The notes under the pieces: model-generated
Told to the model about the DNA's origin: nothing
The model's database searches: none
The model's input: the letters and a program-made list of their open reading frames with translations, nothing else
Shown: positions 53,726-61,934 of the stretch, piece after piece
Layout: the number at the start of each line of letters is the position of its first letter
Position numbering within the stretch: position 1 is the first letter of the stretch
Assembly: GCF_003206615.1 (NCBI RefSeq)
Contig: NZ_PZJW01000012.1
Span: 186,001 to 250,000 of the forward strand
Reading direction: 5' to 3'
Length of the DNA: 64,000 bases
Origin: Salinicola acroporae
GTDB lineage: Bacteria > Pseudomonadota > Gammaproteobacteria > Pseudomonadales > Halomonadaceae
Program-made: the position numbers and the translations under genes

Positions 53726-55309
53726 TCAATCGCCCTCGACACTGCCGTCGCTGCGCGGATCCGCACCGCCCTCCAGGCGCCCGTCGGCATGGCGAGTGAT
53801 GCCGCCAGCGTGCCCCATGGTGTCGCTGTAGGCGTCGATGACATCCACCTGATGGCCGGCCTGGCGCAAGGCCGCGATCAGCGTCGGGTCGAAGCGCGAC
53901 TCCAGCTTGAGTGACGTCGTGCCCTCCCCCCAGGTTCTTCCCAGCAACCAGCGCGGCGCATCGACGGCCTGCTGCAACGGCTGACCGTAGACCACGTGCC
54001 GCGTGAAGACCGCCGACTGGGTCTGCGGCTGCCCTTCGCCGCCCATGGTGCCGTAGACCATGGTTCGGCCGTCGTTGAGCCGCGCCAGGGCCGGATTGAG
54101 CGTGTGGAACGGCTTGCGCCCGGGCACCAGCGCCTGACGCGCCTGCGGATCGAGTGAAAAGCCGATCCCCCGGTTCTGCCACAGTACCCCGGTGGAGGGT
54201 AACACCACGCCGGAACCGAACTCCCAGAAGGTACTCTGAATGAAGCTCACCGCCCGCCCCTCACCGTCGATACACCCCATCCAGATGGTATCGCCAGGTT
54301 CTCCTACGTGCGGCCAGGCAAGCGCACGGGCCGGATCGATCCGCGCCGCCAGCCGGTCCAGAGTGGCGTCTGCCAGCAGGTCGAGTGGGTCGACGTCCAT
54401 CCAGCGGGGATCGGTCACATGCCGATCTCGCACCAGAAACGCCTGCTTGGTGGACTCGACGAGCGCGTGAACGTAATCGAAACCCTCGGCTTCAGCGATT
54501 TTCAGGCGCTCGAAGAGCCCCAGGATCATCAGCGAGGAGACGCCTTGCGTGGGCGGCGGTAGATTCCACACCTGCCCCTGCTTGAGGCTCAGCGACAGCG
54601 GTGTGACCGCCTGCGGCGCGTAGCCGGCGAGATCGGCCCGGCGTAGCGGGCTGCCGAATCGCTCCAGCTCCTCGCCCATGGCCGTTCCCAGCTCGCCCCG
54701 ATAGAAATCTCCCAGGCCGGCGTGCGCCAGCCGCTCGAAGGTCGAGGCCAGGGTCGGTTGACGAAATGTCTCGCCCTGCTGCGGCGCCGCACCCTCGCTA
54801 AGCAGATGGCCGGCAAACCCGGGAACGTCCGCCAGCTCACCGAGCTTGGCCGCCGTCAGCGCCGCCTGCCCCCGTGTCACGGGAACTCCCTGACGCGCAT
54901 GGGCGATCGCCGCCTCGAACAGCCGTGACAGCGGCAACGTGCCCCCCCAGCGGCGCGAATGCGCGAGGGCCATCTCCCACCCCCCCACGGTCCCCGCTGT
55001 GGTCAAGGCGGCCAGCGGGCCGCGGGCGGGAATGCCTACATGCCCAGCGTAATAATCCCTATCCGCCAACTGCGCGGCGGCGCCACAGGCCTCGATGGCG
55101 ACCGGCGTTTTGCCGGGCTCGGAGATGAGCCAGAAGCCATCGCCACCGATCGAGTTCATGTGCGGATAGACGGTGGCAATGGTCGATGCCGCCGCCACCA
55201 TTGCCTCGATGGCATTGCCACCCTCACGCAGGATATCCCGACCGGCCTTGGCAGCCAGATGATGAGGCGCGACGACCATGCCGCGACTGGGCTTAGCATT
55301 ACTCTGCAT
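53726..55309 (-). CDS. Gamma-glutamyltransferase family protein
   Basis: A 527-residue Ntn-hydrolase precursor that self-cleaves before a Thr. The N-terminal 'VVAPHHLAAKAGRDILREGG' and 'NAIEAMVAAASTIATVYPHM' are standard, as is the 'SIGGDGFWLI' loop. The processing Thr lies in 'GEPGDTIWMGCIDGEG' (about 351), replacing the usual 'TTHYSVVD', and the later 'QNRGIGFSLDPQ' and 'TPTMVY'-like 'GRTMVYGTMGGEGQPQ' complete the active site. No signal peptide is visible, so it looks cytoplasmic, unlike E. coli Ggt. It is the last gene of the DctPQM TRAP operon. The substrate could be a gamma-glutamyl compound or another amide. Confidence 0.87.
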   Translation of the reverse strand: MQSNAKPSRGMVVAPHHLAAKAGRDILREGGNAIEAMVAAASTIATVYPHMNSIGGDGFWLISEPGKTPVAIEACGAAAQLADRDYYAGHVGIPARGPLAALTTAGTVGGWEMALAHSRRWGGTLPLSRLFEAAIAHARQGVPVTRGQAALTAAKLGELADVPGFAGHLLSEGAAPQQGETFRQPTLASTFERLAHAGLGDFYRGELGTAMGEELERFGSPLRRADLAGYAPQAVTPLSLSLKQGQVWNLPPPTQGVSSLMILGLFERLKIAEAEGFDYVHALVESTKQAFLVRDRHVTDPRWMDVDPLDLLADATLDRLAARIDPARALAWPHVGEPGDTIWMGCIDGEGRAVSFIQSTFWEFGSGVVLPSTGVLWQNRGIGFSLDPQARQALVPGRKPFHTLNPALARLNDGRTMVYGTMGGEGQPQTQSAVFTRHVVYGQPLQQAVDAPRWLLGRTWGEGTTSLKLESRFDPTLIAALRQAGHQVDVIDAYSDTMGHAGGITRHADGRLEGGADPRSDGSVEGD

Positions 55310-55378
55310 GGATCGTGATGCTCCCTGTATCCAAGGTATTGACCGAAACGCCAGCCACTAGACACCCGCCCTGGTGGG

Positions 55379-56704
55379 TTACCAGCCGATCGCCTTGGGC
55401 AGCCAAGTGACCAGCGCAGGCATCAGGCATAGCAGCGCCAACGTCAGGAACTGGATACCGATGTACGGCAGCACGCCGACATAGATATCCCGCGTGGAGA
55501 TCTCTGGTGGCGCCACCCCCTTGAGGTAGAACAGCGACCATCCGAACGGCGGGGTCAGAAACGAGGTCTGCAGGTTCATCGCCACCAGAATGCAGAGCCA
55601 GGCGAGATCGACCCCCTGGGCCTGAAAATAGGGAAGCAGCAGCGGCATCAGGATATAGGAGATCTCGATCCAGTCGAGAAAGAACCCCAGCAGAAAGACC
55701 AGCGCCATCATGAACAGAATGCCGCCCCAGACCCCACCGGGCAGAAACGCGAACAGCGAATCGATCAGTCGATCGCCGCCCAGCCCCCGGAACGCCAGGC
55801 TGAAGACCTGCGCAGCGATCAGCACGAACAGCGTCATGCCGGTGATCTTGAAGGTCGAGATGACGGTGTCGCTCATCACTTTCCGAGTCAATCGACCGGT
55901 GCAGGCCACCAGAACGATGGCACCGATCGCGCCGACTGACGCCGCCTCCGTGGGCGCCGCCACCCCCCCGATGATCGACCCCAGCACCAGCACGATCAGC
56001 ACCAGCGGTGGCGCGACCACCTTGGCAAGATCGATCATCAGCGTGCGGTTGTCGACCGTCGCGCGCTCAGCGGCATCGATCGGTGGCATCGTGTGCGGCT
56101 TCAGCTTGGCCATGATCACCAGATAGATCACGTAGAGCCCGGACAACAACAGTCCCGGTATCAACGCGCCCGCGAACAGCGTGCCGACGGACTCGCCAGA
56201 GATGTCCGCGAGCACGATCAGCACCAGGCTGGGCGGAATGATCTGGCCGAGGGTGCCGGCCGCGCAGATCGTGCCGCAGGCCAGGGCCTTGTTGTACTGG
56301 CGTGCCAGCAGCGTCGGCAGGCTGATCAACCCGACGGTGACGACGGTAGCCGCCACGATGCCGGTGGAAGCCCCCATCAGCACGCCGACGATGATGATGG
56401 CAACCGTCATTCCGCCCGGACGCGCACCGGCGACATGGCCGATGACATCGAGCATGCGCTCGGCCAGCCGTGACTTTTCCAACATCACGCCCATGAACAC
56501 GAACAGCGGAATGGCGAGCAAGGTGTAGTTGGTGACGACCCCATAGACACGCAGGGGCAGGAGCCCGAACAGCGAGATCCCGAAGCCGAACACCCCGAAC
56601 ACGATACCGCTGGCGGCCAAGGCAAACGGTACCGGGATACCGATCAACAACAAGGCAAAGAGCGCCAGCACCATACCGACGGCCATCATTTCAAGCCCCA
56701 TCAC
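55379..56704 (-). CDS. dctM: TRAP transporter large permease DctM
   Basis: A 441-residue, twelve-helix inner-membrane permease of the classical DctPQM TRAP systems. 'GASTGIVAATVVTVGLISLPTL' (about 110-130), 'GTICAAGTLGQIIPPSLVLIVLA' (about 145-168) and 'GFFLDWIEISYILMPLLLPYFQ' are typical. The start overlaps the dctQ stop by 14 bases. It is sodium-driven and works with the DctP and DctQ proteins of this operon. Confidence 0.92.
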   Translation of the reverse strand: MMGLEMMAVGMVLALFALLLIGIPVPFALAASGIVFGVFGFGISLFGLLPLRVYGVVTNYTLLAIPLFVFMGVMLEKSRLAERMLDVIGHVAGARPGGMTVAIIIVGVLMGASTGIVAATVVTVGLISLPTLLARQYNKALACGTICAAGTLGQIIPPSLVLIVLADISGESVGTLFAGALIPGLLLSGLYVIYLVIMAKLKPHTMPPIDAAERATVDNRTLMIDLAKVVAPPLVLIVLVLGSIIGGVAAPTEAASVGAIGAIVLVACTGRLTRKVMSDTVISTFKITGMTLFVLIAAQVFSLAFRGLGGDRLIDSLFAFLPGGVWGGILFMMALVFLLGFFLDWIEISYILMPLLLPYFQAQGVDLAWLCILVAMNLQTSFLTPPFGWSLFYLKGVAPPEISTRDIYVGVLPYIGIQFLTLALLCLMPALVTWLPKAIGW

Positions 56705-57263
56705 GCACCTCCGGCGAGTGTCCCGCCACCAGCGTGATCAGGTCGAGCAAGCCCCGCACGATACCCTGCCATGCCACCAGGGCGAAGCCGAGGGGAACGA
56801 AGGCCTTGATCACGTAGCGAGCCGGTAGCCCACCTGGATCGGGAGATCCTTCATTCAACGACCAGGATTGGTAGACAAAATCCAGACACATCCAGGCCAG
56901 GAACAGCATGCTCGGCACGACGATCAACAGCGAGATGATGATGTCGAGAATCTGCCGGGCACGCGGGCTGTAACACTGATAGAAAATGTCGACCCGTACG
57001 TGCTCGTTCTGCTGGAAGGTATAAGAGGCGCTGATCATCGCGATGACCGCCAGCAGATGCCATTGCAGCTCCTGCTCGGCCACGGACCCCACGTGCCAGA
57101 CGTAGCGGAACAGCACATCGCCTGCCACCATCAGCACCAGCGCTAGCGTCAGCCATGCCGTGGCGCGACCCAGCCGCTCCATGCCGCGATCCAGACCGCG
57201 CAGGCAACGGACCAGGCCGAGCACGAACGGCTGGCTCTCGCGATCGGTTTCCATCGTAGTCAT
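56691..57263 (-). CDS. dctQ: TRAP transporter small permease DctQ
   Basis: A 190-residue four-helix membrane subunit. ATG 57263 is chosen; the frame extends 29 residues upstream without support. Typical parts are 'VLMVAGDVLFRYVWHVGSV' and 'AEQELQWHLLAVIAMISASYTF', then 'HVRVDIFYQCYSPRARQILD'. It bridges DctP docking and DctM. It overlaps dctM by 14 bases and follows dctP by 83 bases. Confidence 0.9.
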   Translation of the reverse strand: MTTMETDRESQPFVLGLVRCLRGLDRGMERLGRATAWLTLALVLMVAGDVLFRYVWHVGSVAEQELQWHLLAVIAMISASYTFQQNEHVRVDIFYQCYSPRARQILDIIISLLIVVPSMLFLAWMCLDFVYQSWSLNEGSPDPGGLPARYVIKAFVPLGFALVAWQGIVRGLLDLITLVAGHSPEVRDGA

Positions 57264-57346
57264 GACGTCAATATCCCCTGGACAACGAGAGAGCGAGTCC
57301 CGGCCAACGCTCGGCCATAGACTCGCCAAAACGGAGGGTGCCCGGC

Positions 57347-58438
57347 TCAAAGATCGAGGTTGAGAACGACCTTTTCGCTGACATCCAGCCAGGATTTCGC
57401 CGTTTTCATGAAGTCGAAATAGGCGGTATTGACCTTGGCGACCACGGGGTCCTTGGCGGCCTCTGCCGACAGGGTATCCATGGTCACTTCACGCAGTCTG
57501 GGCAATACGCCATCGGGTAGCTGGCGAACCGTCACGCCCTGATTCTGGGTCAGGTCGTTGAGCGCCTCGGAGTTGTTGGCATTGCACCAGGCGAAGCTGA
57601 TTTCGTTGCAGGCAGCCGCGCAGTTCCGCACGACGGCCTTGAGCTCGTCCGGTAACTGCTCCCAGGCGCTGGCATTGATCAGCAGTTCCGATACGTTGGA
57701 GGGCTCGTGCCAGCCAGGGGTGTAATAGTTGCTGGCGGCGTTCTGCAGGCCCAACTGCCGATCGAGATAGGGACCGACGAATTCGGCGGCATCGATGACA
57801 CCACGCTCCAGTGCCGGGAAGATCTCGCCACCGGGCAACACCTTGACATTGACGCCCAACTGCTCGTAGACCTTTGCCGACAGGCCCGCGATGCGCATGC
57901 GCAACCCTTTGAAGCTGTCGATGTTCTCGAGCGGCTTCTTGAACCAGCCGGTCATCTGCATGCCGGTATTGCCGACCGGCAACGCCTTGAGCCCGAAGTC
58001 GGCATAGACCTCGTCCCACAGTGCCTGCCCGCCGCCGTGGTAGAGCCAGGCGTTGACCATCATGACGTCCATGCCAAAGGGGACGGCGGTGAAATATTGC
58101 GCGGCGAAAGAGCGTCCCGCCCAGAAGAACGAGTTCCCCCAGTTCATCTGCACGGTGCCGCTGCGCACCGCATCGAAACCGCCCAATGCCGGCACCAGCT
58201 CGCCGGCCGGGAAGAAGTCGATCTTCATTCGGCCACCGGATGCCGCTTCGACCCGCTTGGCAAAATCGCTGGCCGATCCCGGCCCGGTGGAGTAGAAAGG
58301 CGCCCCGGCTGGATAGGCGCCGGTCATGCGCCAGTGAAATTGCTGCGCATCTGCGCCGCGCGCGATCATCGGGGCCCCGGCCAGGCCCACCAGCGCTCCG
58401 GCCCCCGTCTTGATGAAATCCCGTCGTTTGTAGGTCAT
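57347..58438 (-). CDS. dctP: TRAP solute-binding protein DctP, keto-acid (TakP) type, Tat-exported
   Basis: A 363-residue periplasmic receptor. The N-terminus has a twin-arginine signal ('YKRRDFIKTGAGALVGLAGA', cleavage about residue 30), so it is exported folded. The DctP core includes 'FAKRVEAASGGRMKIDFFPAGELVP', 'GLRMRIAGLSAKVYEQLGV' (the Arg that binds the ligand carboxylate) and 'ALERGVIDAAEFVGPYLD', the last typical of alpha-keto-acid receptors such as TakP. It is first in the operon with DctQ, DctM and a gamma-glutamyltransferase. Keto-acid binding is inferred from the subfamily look. Confidence 0.9.
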   Translation of the reverse strand: MTYKRRDFIKTGAGALVGLAGAPMIARGADAQQFHWRMTGAYPAGAPFYSTGPGSASDFAKRVEAASGGRMKIDFFPAGELVPALGGFDAVRSGTVQMNWGNSFFWAGRSFAAQYFTAVPFGMDVMMVNAWLYHGGGQALWDEVYADFGLKALPVGNTGMQMTGWFKKPLENIDSFKGLRMRIAGLSAKVYEQLGVNVKVLPGGEIFPALERGVIDAAEFVGPYLDRQLGLQNAASNYYTPGWHEPSNVSELLINASAWEQLPDELKAVVRNCAAACNEISFAWCNANNSEALNDLTQNQGVTVRQLPDGVLPRLREVTMDTLSAEAAKDPVVAKVNTAYFDFMKTAKSWLDVSEKVVLNLDL

Positions 58439-58973
58439 TGCACTGTGCTCTCCGCCGAATGGTTGTTCGCGTTGTGTTCATCACGTCCTGAACAACCCTT
58501 CGCAAGCGCCGTGCCAACATCCTGCAGAAAACGCTCAAACCACTGATTTATAAAAACAGTTTGTTACCGTTTCGCATTACCGATCAGCGCCGCGCCGCCT
58601 TTGGCTACGCACCACGCTAGCGCCAGGGTTCGAGGCACGAAATGGACAATCGGCGAAAGAAACGACGTCCTGCTTTCGTATGTCAGAATCCGTGATCGCT
58701 TAATGTAAAAATCCGCTGGGTCGGTCACTCGAATCGGTAGCATTTGTAAAGCTGGCATCAAAATGATCAGCAATCTCCATTTCAGTGCAGTTTTCACCCG
58801 CACTATCCGCCGGAGGACCACTATCCACCATGCGCCCCTGGGCCCGGCGCTGGTCATTCGCCGAGGCCTGCGCCACCATGAACGAACGGCGTGATCCCGG
58901 ATCATCGTCGCTACCGATAGTTCACCAATAAGCACAAGGGCCCTCAGAAGGCCATCGACCAAGGATTTTTCTC
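58439..58973. other. Divergent control region, dctP / amino-acid binding protein
   Basis: 535 bases between divergent genes. The part near 58545-58575 is AT-rich and probably holds the dctP promoter. A minus-strand open frame (58564-58980) fills much of it but shows no family resemblance or ribosome site and I do not accept it. No strong hairpin or repeat is seen. Confidence 0.45.
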
Positions 58974-59795
58974 GTGACACGACGTTTTGACTCTCGTCTC
59001 GCTATCCCGCTTGCCGCCCTGGCGATCGGGCTTGGCCTGGCTTCCACCGCTCAGGCTGCCGCTCCGCAGCACGTTCGCATCGCCGTCGACGTGCCCTATC
59101 CGCCGTTCGAATACCGCAATGCTGCCGGTGAGCTGGAGGGCTTCGAGATCGACCTGGGCAACATTCTGTGCCAGCGCGCCAAGCTCGACTGCGAATGGGT
59201 GGTACAGGGCTGGGACGGCATCATCCCCGGCCTGCTCTCGCGCAAGTACGACGCCATCATGTCGTCGATGCGGATCACCCCGGCGCGGGAGCGCCAGGTG
59301 CGGTTCACGCGCCCCTATGCGATGTCACCCAAGGTGTGGGTCGCCCGCCGCGGCGAGACGATCGACCTCGATGACCCCGCCTCGCTGAAGGGGTTGTCGG
59401 TCGGCGTGCAGCGCGGCACCACTCAGGACAGCTACATCACTCAGCAGTACGCTGGCACGCTCGACATTCAGCGCTATGCCACCGCGGCCGATGTGGCGCT
59501 GGACCTGGAGTCGCAGCGGCTCGATCTGGCTTTCCTCAACTATCCGGTGGCGCTGGATTCACTGGAGATCGGCAATCCCGACAGCCCGTTCGTCCAGGTG
59601 GGCCCGCGCATCGACCGGCCGGAGTCGATCTTCGGCAAGGGCAACGCCATCGCCGTGCGCCCTCGCGACAAGGATCTGGCCGACATCTTCAACCAGGCGC
59701 TGGATGGCGTTTACGCGGATGGCACGTTCGAGACCCTGATGCACCAGTATTTCGACTACGACCTCCGCCCCGCTTCCCGCAAGACGGATAGCTGA
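58974..59795 (+). CDS. Amino-acid-type periplasmic binding protein (family 3)
   Basis: A 273-residue solute-binding protein starting at GTG 58974, with AAGGA 8 bases upstream. Residues 1-26 are a signal peptide ending 'STAQA'. The SBP_bac_3 core reads 'VRIAVDVPYPPFEYRNAAGE', 'LEGFEIDLGNILCQRAKLDC', 'QGWDGIIPGLLSRKYDAIMSS' and 'MRITPARERQVRFTRPYAMSP', like lysine/arginine/ornithine-type receptors. No ABC permease or ATPase lies beside it; either it serves a transporter elsewhere or it is a sensor partner. It ends before a strong hairpin. Confidence 0.9.
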   Translation: MTRRFDSRLAIPLAALAIGLGLASTAQAAAPQHVRIAVDVPYPPFEYRNAAGELEGFEIDLGNILCQRAKLDCEWVVQGWDGIIPGLLSRKYDAIMSSMRITPARERQVRFTRPYAMSPKVWVARRGETIDLDDPASLKGLSVGVQRGTTQDSYITQQYAGTLDIQRYATAADVALDLESQRLDLAFLNYPVALDSLEIGNPDSPFVQVGPRIDRPESIFGKGNAIAVRPRDKDLADIFNQALDGVYADGTFETLMHQYFDYDLRPASRKTDS

Positions 59796-59818
59796 CAGCG
59801 ATCGGAAGGAATGAAAAA

Positions 59819-59850
59819 GCGCCGCCGGACAGGCATCTGTCCGGCGGCGC
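59819..59850. terminator. Hairpin terminator between binding protein and oxidoreductase genes
   Basis: GCGCCGCCGGACAG (59819-59832) pairs exactly with 59837-59850 across a 4-base loop. AAAAA just before it gives a T-run on the minus strand, so it is a good intrinsic terminator for the oxidoreductase gene. It lies between convergent genes and may also stop the plus-strand transcript. Confidence 0.85.
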
Positions 59851-59895
59851 TTGCGGTCTGCCCTCGGGGTCCGCGCTAGCGGTTGGCGCTCTTGA

Positions 59896-60903
59896 TCAGA
59901 ACTCCAGGCAGATCTTGCCAAAGTGCTTGCCGGACTCCTGGTGGCGGAAGGCATCCGCGATCCGGTCGAGCGAGAACGAGCTATCGATGACCGGCTTGAG
60001 TCCGGTGATCTCGAGGGCGCGAATCATCTCGACCTGATGACGGCGGCTGCCCACGATCAGCCCCTGCAGCCTGGCCTGCTTCGCCATCAGCTTGGAGGTG
60101 GGAATATCGCCGCCGCGACCGGTCAGGACACCGATCAGCGAGATGTGGCCGGCAATGGCCACGGCGTCGATGGATTGCGGCAAGGTGCCCGGTCCGCCGA
60201 CTTCGATGACGTGATCGGCACCGCGACCGCTGGTCAGCGCCTGGACTTTCTTGCCCCATTCCGGCTCTTCGCGGTAGTTGATGGTGTGATCGGCGCCCAG
60301 CGCCTTGAGCCGAGCGATCTTCTCCTCGGTGGACGACGTCGAGATGACCCTCGCCCCCATCGCCTTGGCCAGTTGCAGCGCGAAGATCGAGACACCGCCG
60401 GTCCCCAACGTGAGCACGGTATCGCCGGCCTTGAGGCCACCATCGACCACCAGTGCGCGCCAGGCGGTGAGGCCGGCCGTGGTCAGCGTGGCCGCTTCGG
60501 CATGGGTATAACCTTCGGGCGCGTGGGTGAACCAGTGGGCGGGGCGTACCACCTGCTCGCGGGCGTAGCCATCGACGCCGTCCCCCGGCACCGTCTTGAA
60601 GTCGGCCACGCGCGCCGGACCGTCGAGCCAGTGGGGGAAGAAGGTCGAGACGACGTGGTCGCCGGTGGCGAACTCCGTGACGCCCTTGCCGACGGCTTCG
60701 ACGACGCCCGCGCCGTCGGCCATGGGGATGCGCCCCTCCTCGGTCGGGGATTTCCCGCTGGCGACGATGTAGTCGTGGAAGTTGAGCGAACTGGCGTGAA
60801 GGCGGACGCAGATTTCTCCCGGGCCCGGCTCTCCCGGCCCTTCGACCTCGTGCAGCTTGAGCTGGTCCAGGCCTCCGGGAGACTTGAGATTGATGACTCG
60901 CAT
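59896..60903 (-). CDS. Zinc-binding-dehydrogenase-like / quinone-oxidoreductase-like NAD(P)-dependent enzyme
   Basis: A 335-residue medium-chain dehydrogenase/reductase. ATG 60903 has AAGGAG 7 bases upstream. The GroES-like N-terminal domain holds 'LNFHDYIVASGKSPTEEGRIP' and 'GVVEAVGKGVTEFATGDHVVS'; the structural four-Cys zinc loop is absent. The Rossmann part has 'VLTLGTGGVSIFALQLAKAMG' and 'ISTSSTEEKIARLKALGADHT'. It looks like the NAD(P)H:quinone-oxidoreductase or alcohol-dehydrogenase-like branch. The substrate is unknown. It is monocistronic. Confidence 0.87.
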   Translation of the reverse strand: MRVINLKSPGGLDQLKLHEVEGPGEPGPGEICVRLHASSLNFHDYIVASGKSPTEEGRIPMADGAGVVEAVGKGVTEFATGDHVVSTFFPHWLDGPARVADFKTVPGDGVDGYAREQVVRPAHWFTHAPEGYTHAEAATLTTAGLTAWRALVVDGGLKAGDTVLTLGTGGVSIFALQLAKAMGARVISTSSTEEKIARLKALGADHTINYREEPEWGKKVQALTSGRGADHVIEVGGPGTLPQSIDAVAIAGHISLIGVLTGRGGDIPTSKLMAKQARLQGLIVGSRRHQVEMIRALEITGLKPVIDSSFSLDRIADAFRHQESGKHFGKICLEF

Positions 60904-61041
60904 GCGGCACTCCTTGAACGCGACGACCTCGAAAGATCGCTTGATGGTGTGCTCAGAGTGTAGACGCTCCCCTCCCGCACCGTTCAAGCCGTGCCGACAA
61001 CGCCACGCTTTTTGCCGGGGTGACAGCTGTCTCGTCGCCCT

Positions 61042-61902
61042 CTACCATGCCGGCTCGTCGTCATCCTGCTCCCGCGCCTGGCGCTCCGCCGCTTCTTCGC
61101 GAGCGGCATCGATGACCTGCATGACATCGCTGACATCGACGAGTGTCGCATCCGGCACGAACCGTCCCGTGAGCCGAACCTCGGGGTGGAGTTCGCCCGC
61201 CTCGTAGAGCGCCCAGATCTCCTTGCCGTAGTCGGTCTTCAGCAGTGCCGGTTCAAAGCGACCGAAGTAGCCGCGCAGATTGTCGACGTCGCGCACCAGC
61301 ATCCAGGGCGCGTTGTTGTTGCCGGCCGCATCCACCGCCTGGGGCAGGTCGATGATCACCGGCCCTTCGGCGCCGACCAGGATGTTGAACTCCGACAGGT
61401 CACCGTGGATCAGCCCCGCGCACAGCATCTGGACCACCTCGCCGATCAGGCGCTGGTGATACTCGAGCGCCAGCTCCGGCGTCAATTCGACGTCATCGAG
61501 ACGTGGCGCAACGTCGCCATCGGCATCGACGATCATCTCCATCAGCAGCACGCCATCGACGAAGCCATGAGGCGTCGGCACCCGCACGCCCGCCTCGGCG
61601 AGGCGGTAGAGCGCGTCGACTTCCGCGTTCAACCAGGCCGACTCCTGCTCGCGCTGGCCGTAGCGGGTCTTCTTCGACATCGCCCGCGCGCGGCGGCTGT
61701 TGCGCACCTTGCGGCCCTCCTGGTAGGCCACCGCCTGCTTGAAGCTGCGCTGCCTGGCTTCCTTGAACACCTTGGCACAACGCAGCTCGTCACCGCAGCG
61801 AACCACGAAAACCTGGGCCTCCTTGCCACTCATCAGTTGACTGACGACCTCGTCCACCAGGCCATCCTCGACCAACGGCTGCAATCGCTTGGGTACTTTC
61901 AT
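61042..61902 (-). CDS. RIO1-family serine protein kinase
   Basis: A 286-residue bacterial RIO kinase. The ATP-binding region is 'SGKEAQVFVVRCGDELRCAKVFKE' with the P-loop-like Ser-Gly-Lys and the catalytic Lys in 'CAKVFK'. The catalytic loop is 'LIHGDLSEFNILVGAEGPVIIDLPQAVD' (about 180-205), with the Asp, Asn and metal-binding Asp intact. The C-terminal tail is acidic and Gln/Glu-rich. Homologues next to dbpA and other translation-related genes are common; a role in ribosome biogenesis or stress is inferred. It lies 32 bases downstream of dbpA, so the two may be co-transcribed. Confidence 0.92.
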   Translation of the reverse strand: MKVPKRLQPLVEDGLVDEVVSQLMSGKEAQVFVVRCGDELRCAKVFKEARQRSFKQAVAYQEGRKVRNSRRARAMSKKTRYGQREQESAWLNAEVDALYRLAEAGVRVPTPHGFVDGVLLMEMIVDADGDVAPRLDDVELTPELALEYHQRLIGEVVQMLCAGLIHGDLSEFNILVGAEGPVIIDLPQAVDAAGNNNAPWMLVRDVDNLRGYFGRFEPALLKTDYGKEIWALYEAGELHPEVRLTGRFVPDATLVDVSDVMQVIDAAREEAAERQAREQDDDEPAW

Positions 61903-61934
61903 GCTTTCGCCATCCTCACAGGTCCTCGCTATCC

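Noticed and set aside
58564-58980. Minus-strand 138-aa open frame between dctP and the binding-protein gene
   Set aside because: No recognisable family, Arg/Trp-rich and irregular composition, no ribosome site, and its start overlaps the start of a convincing gene on the other strand.
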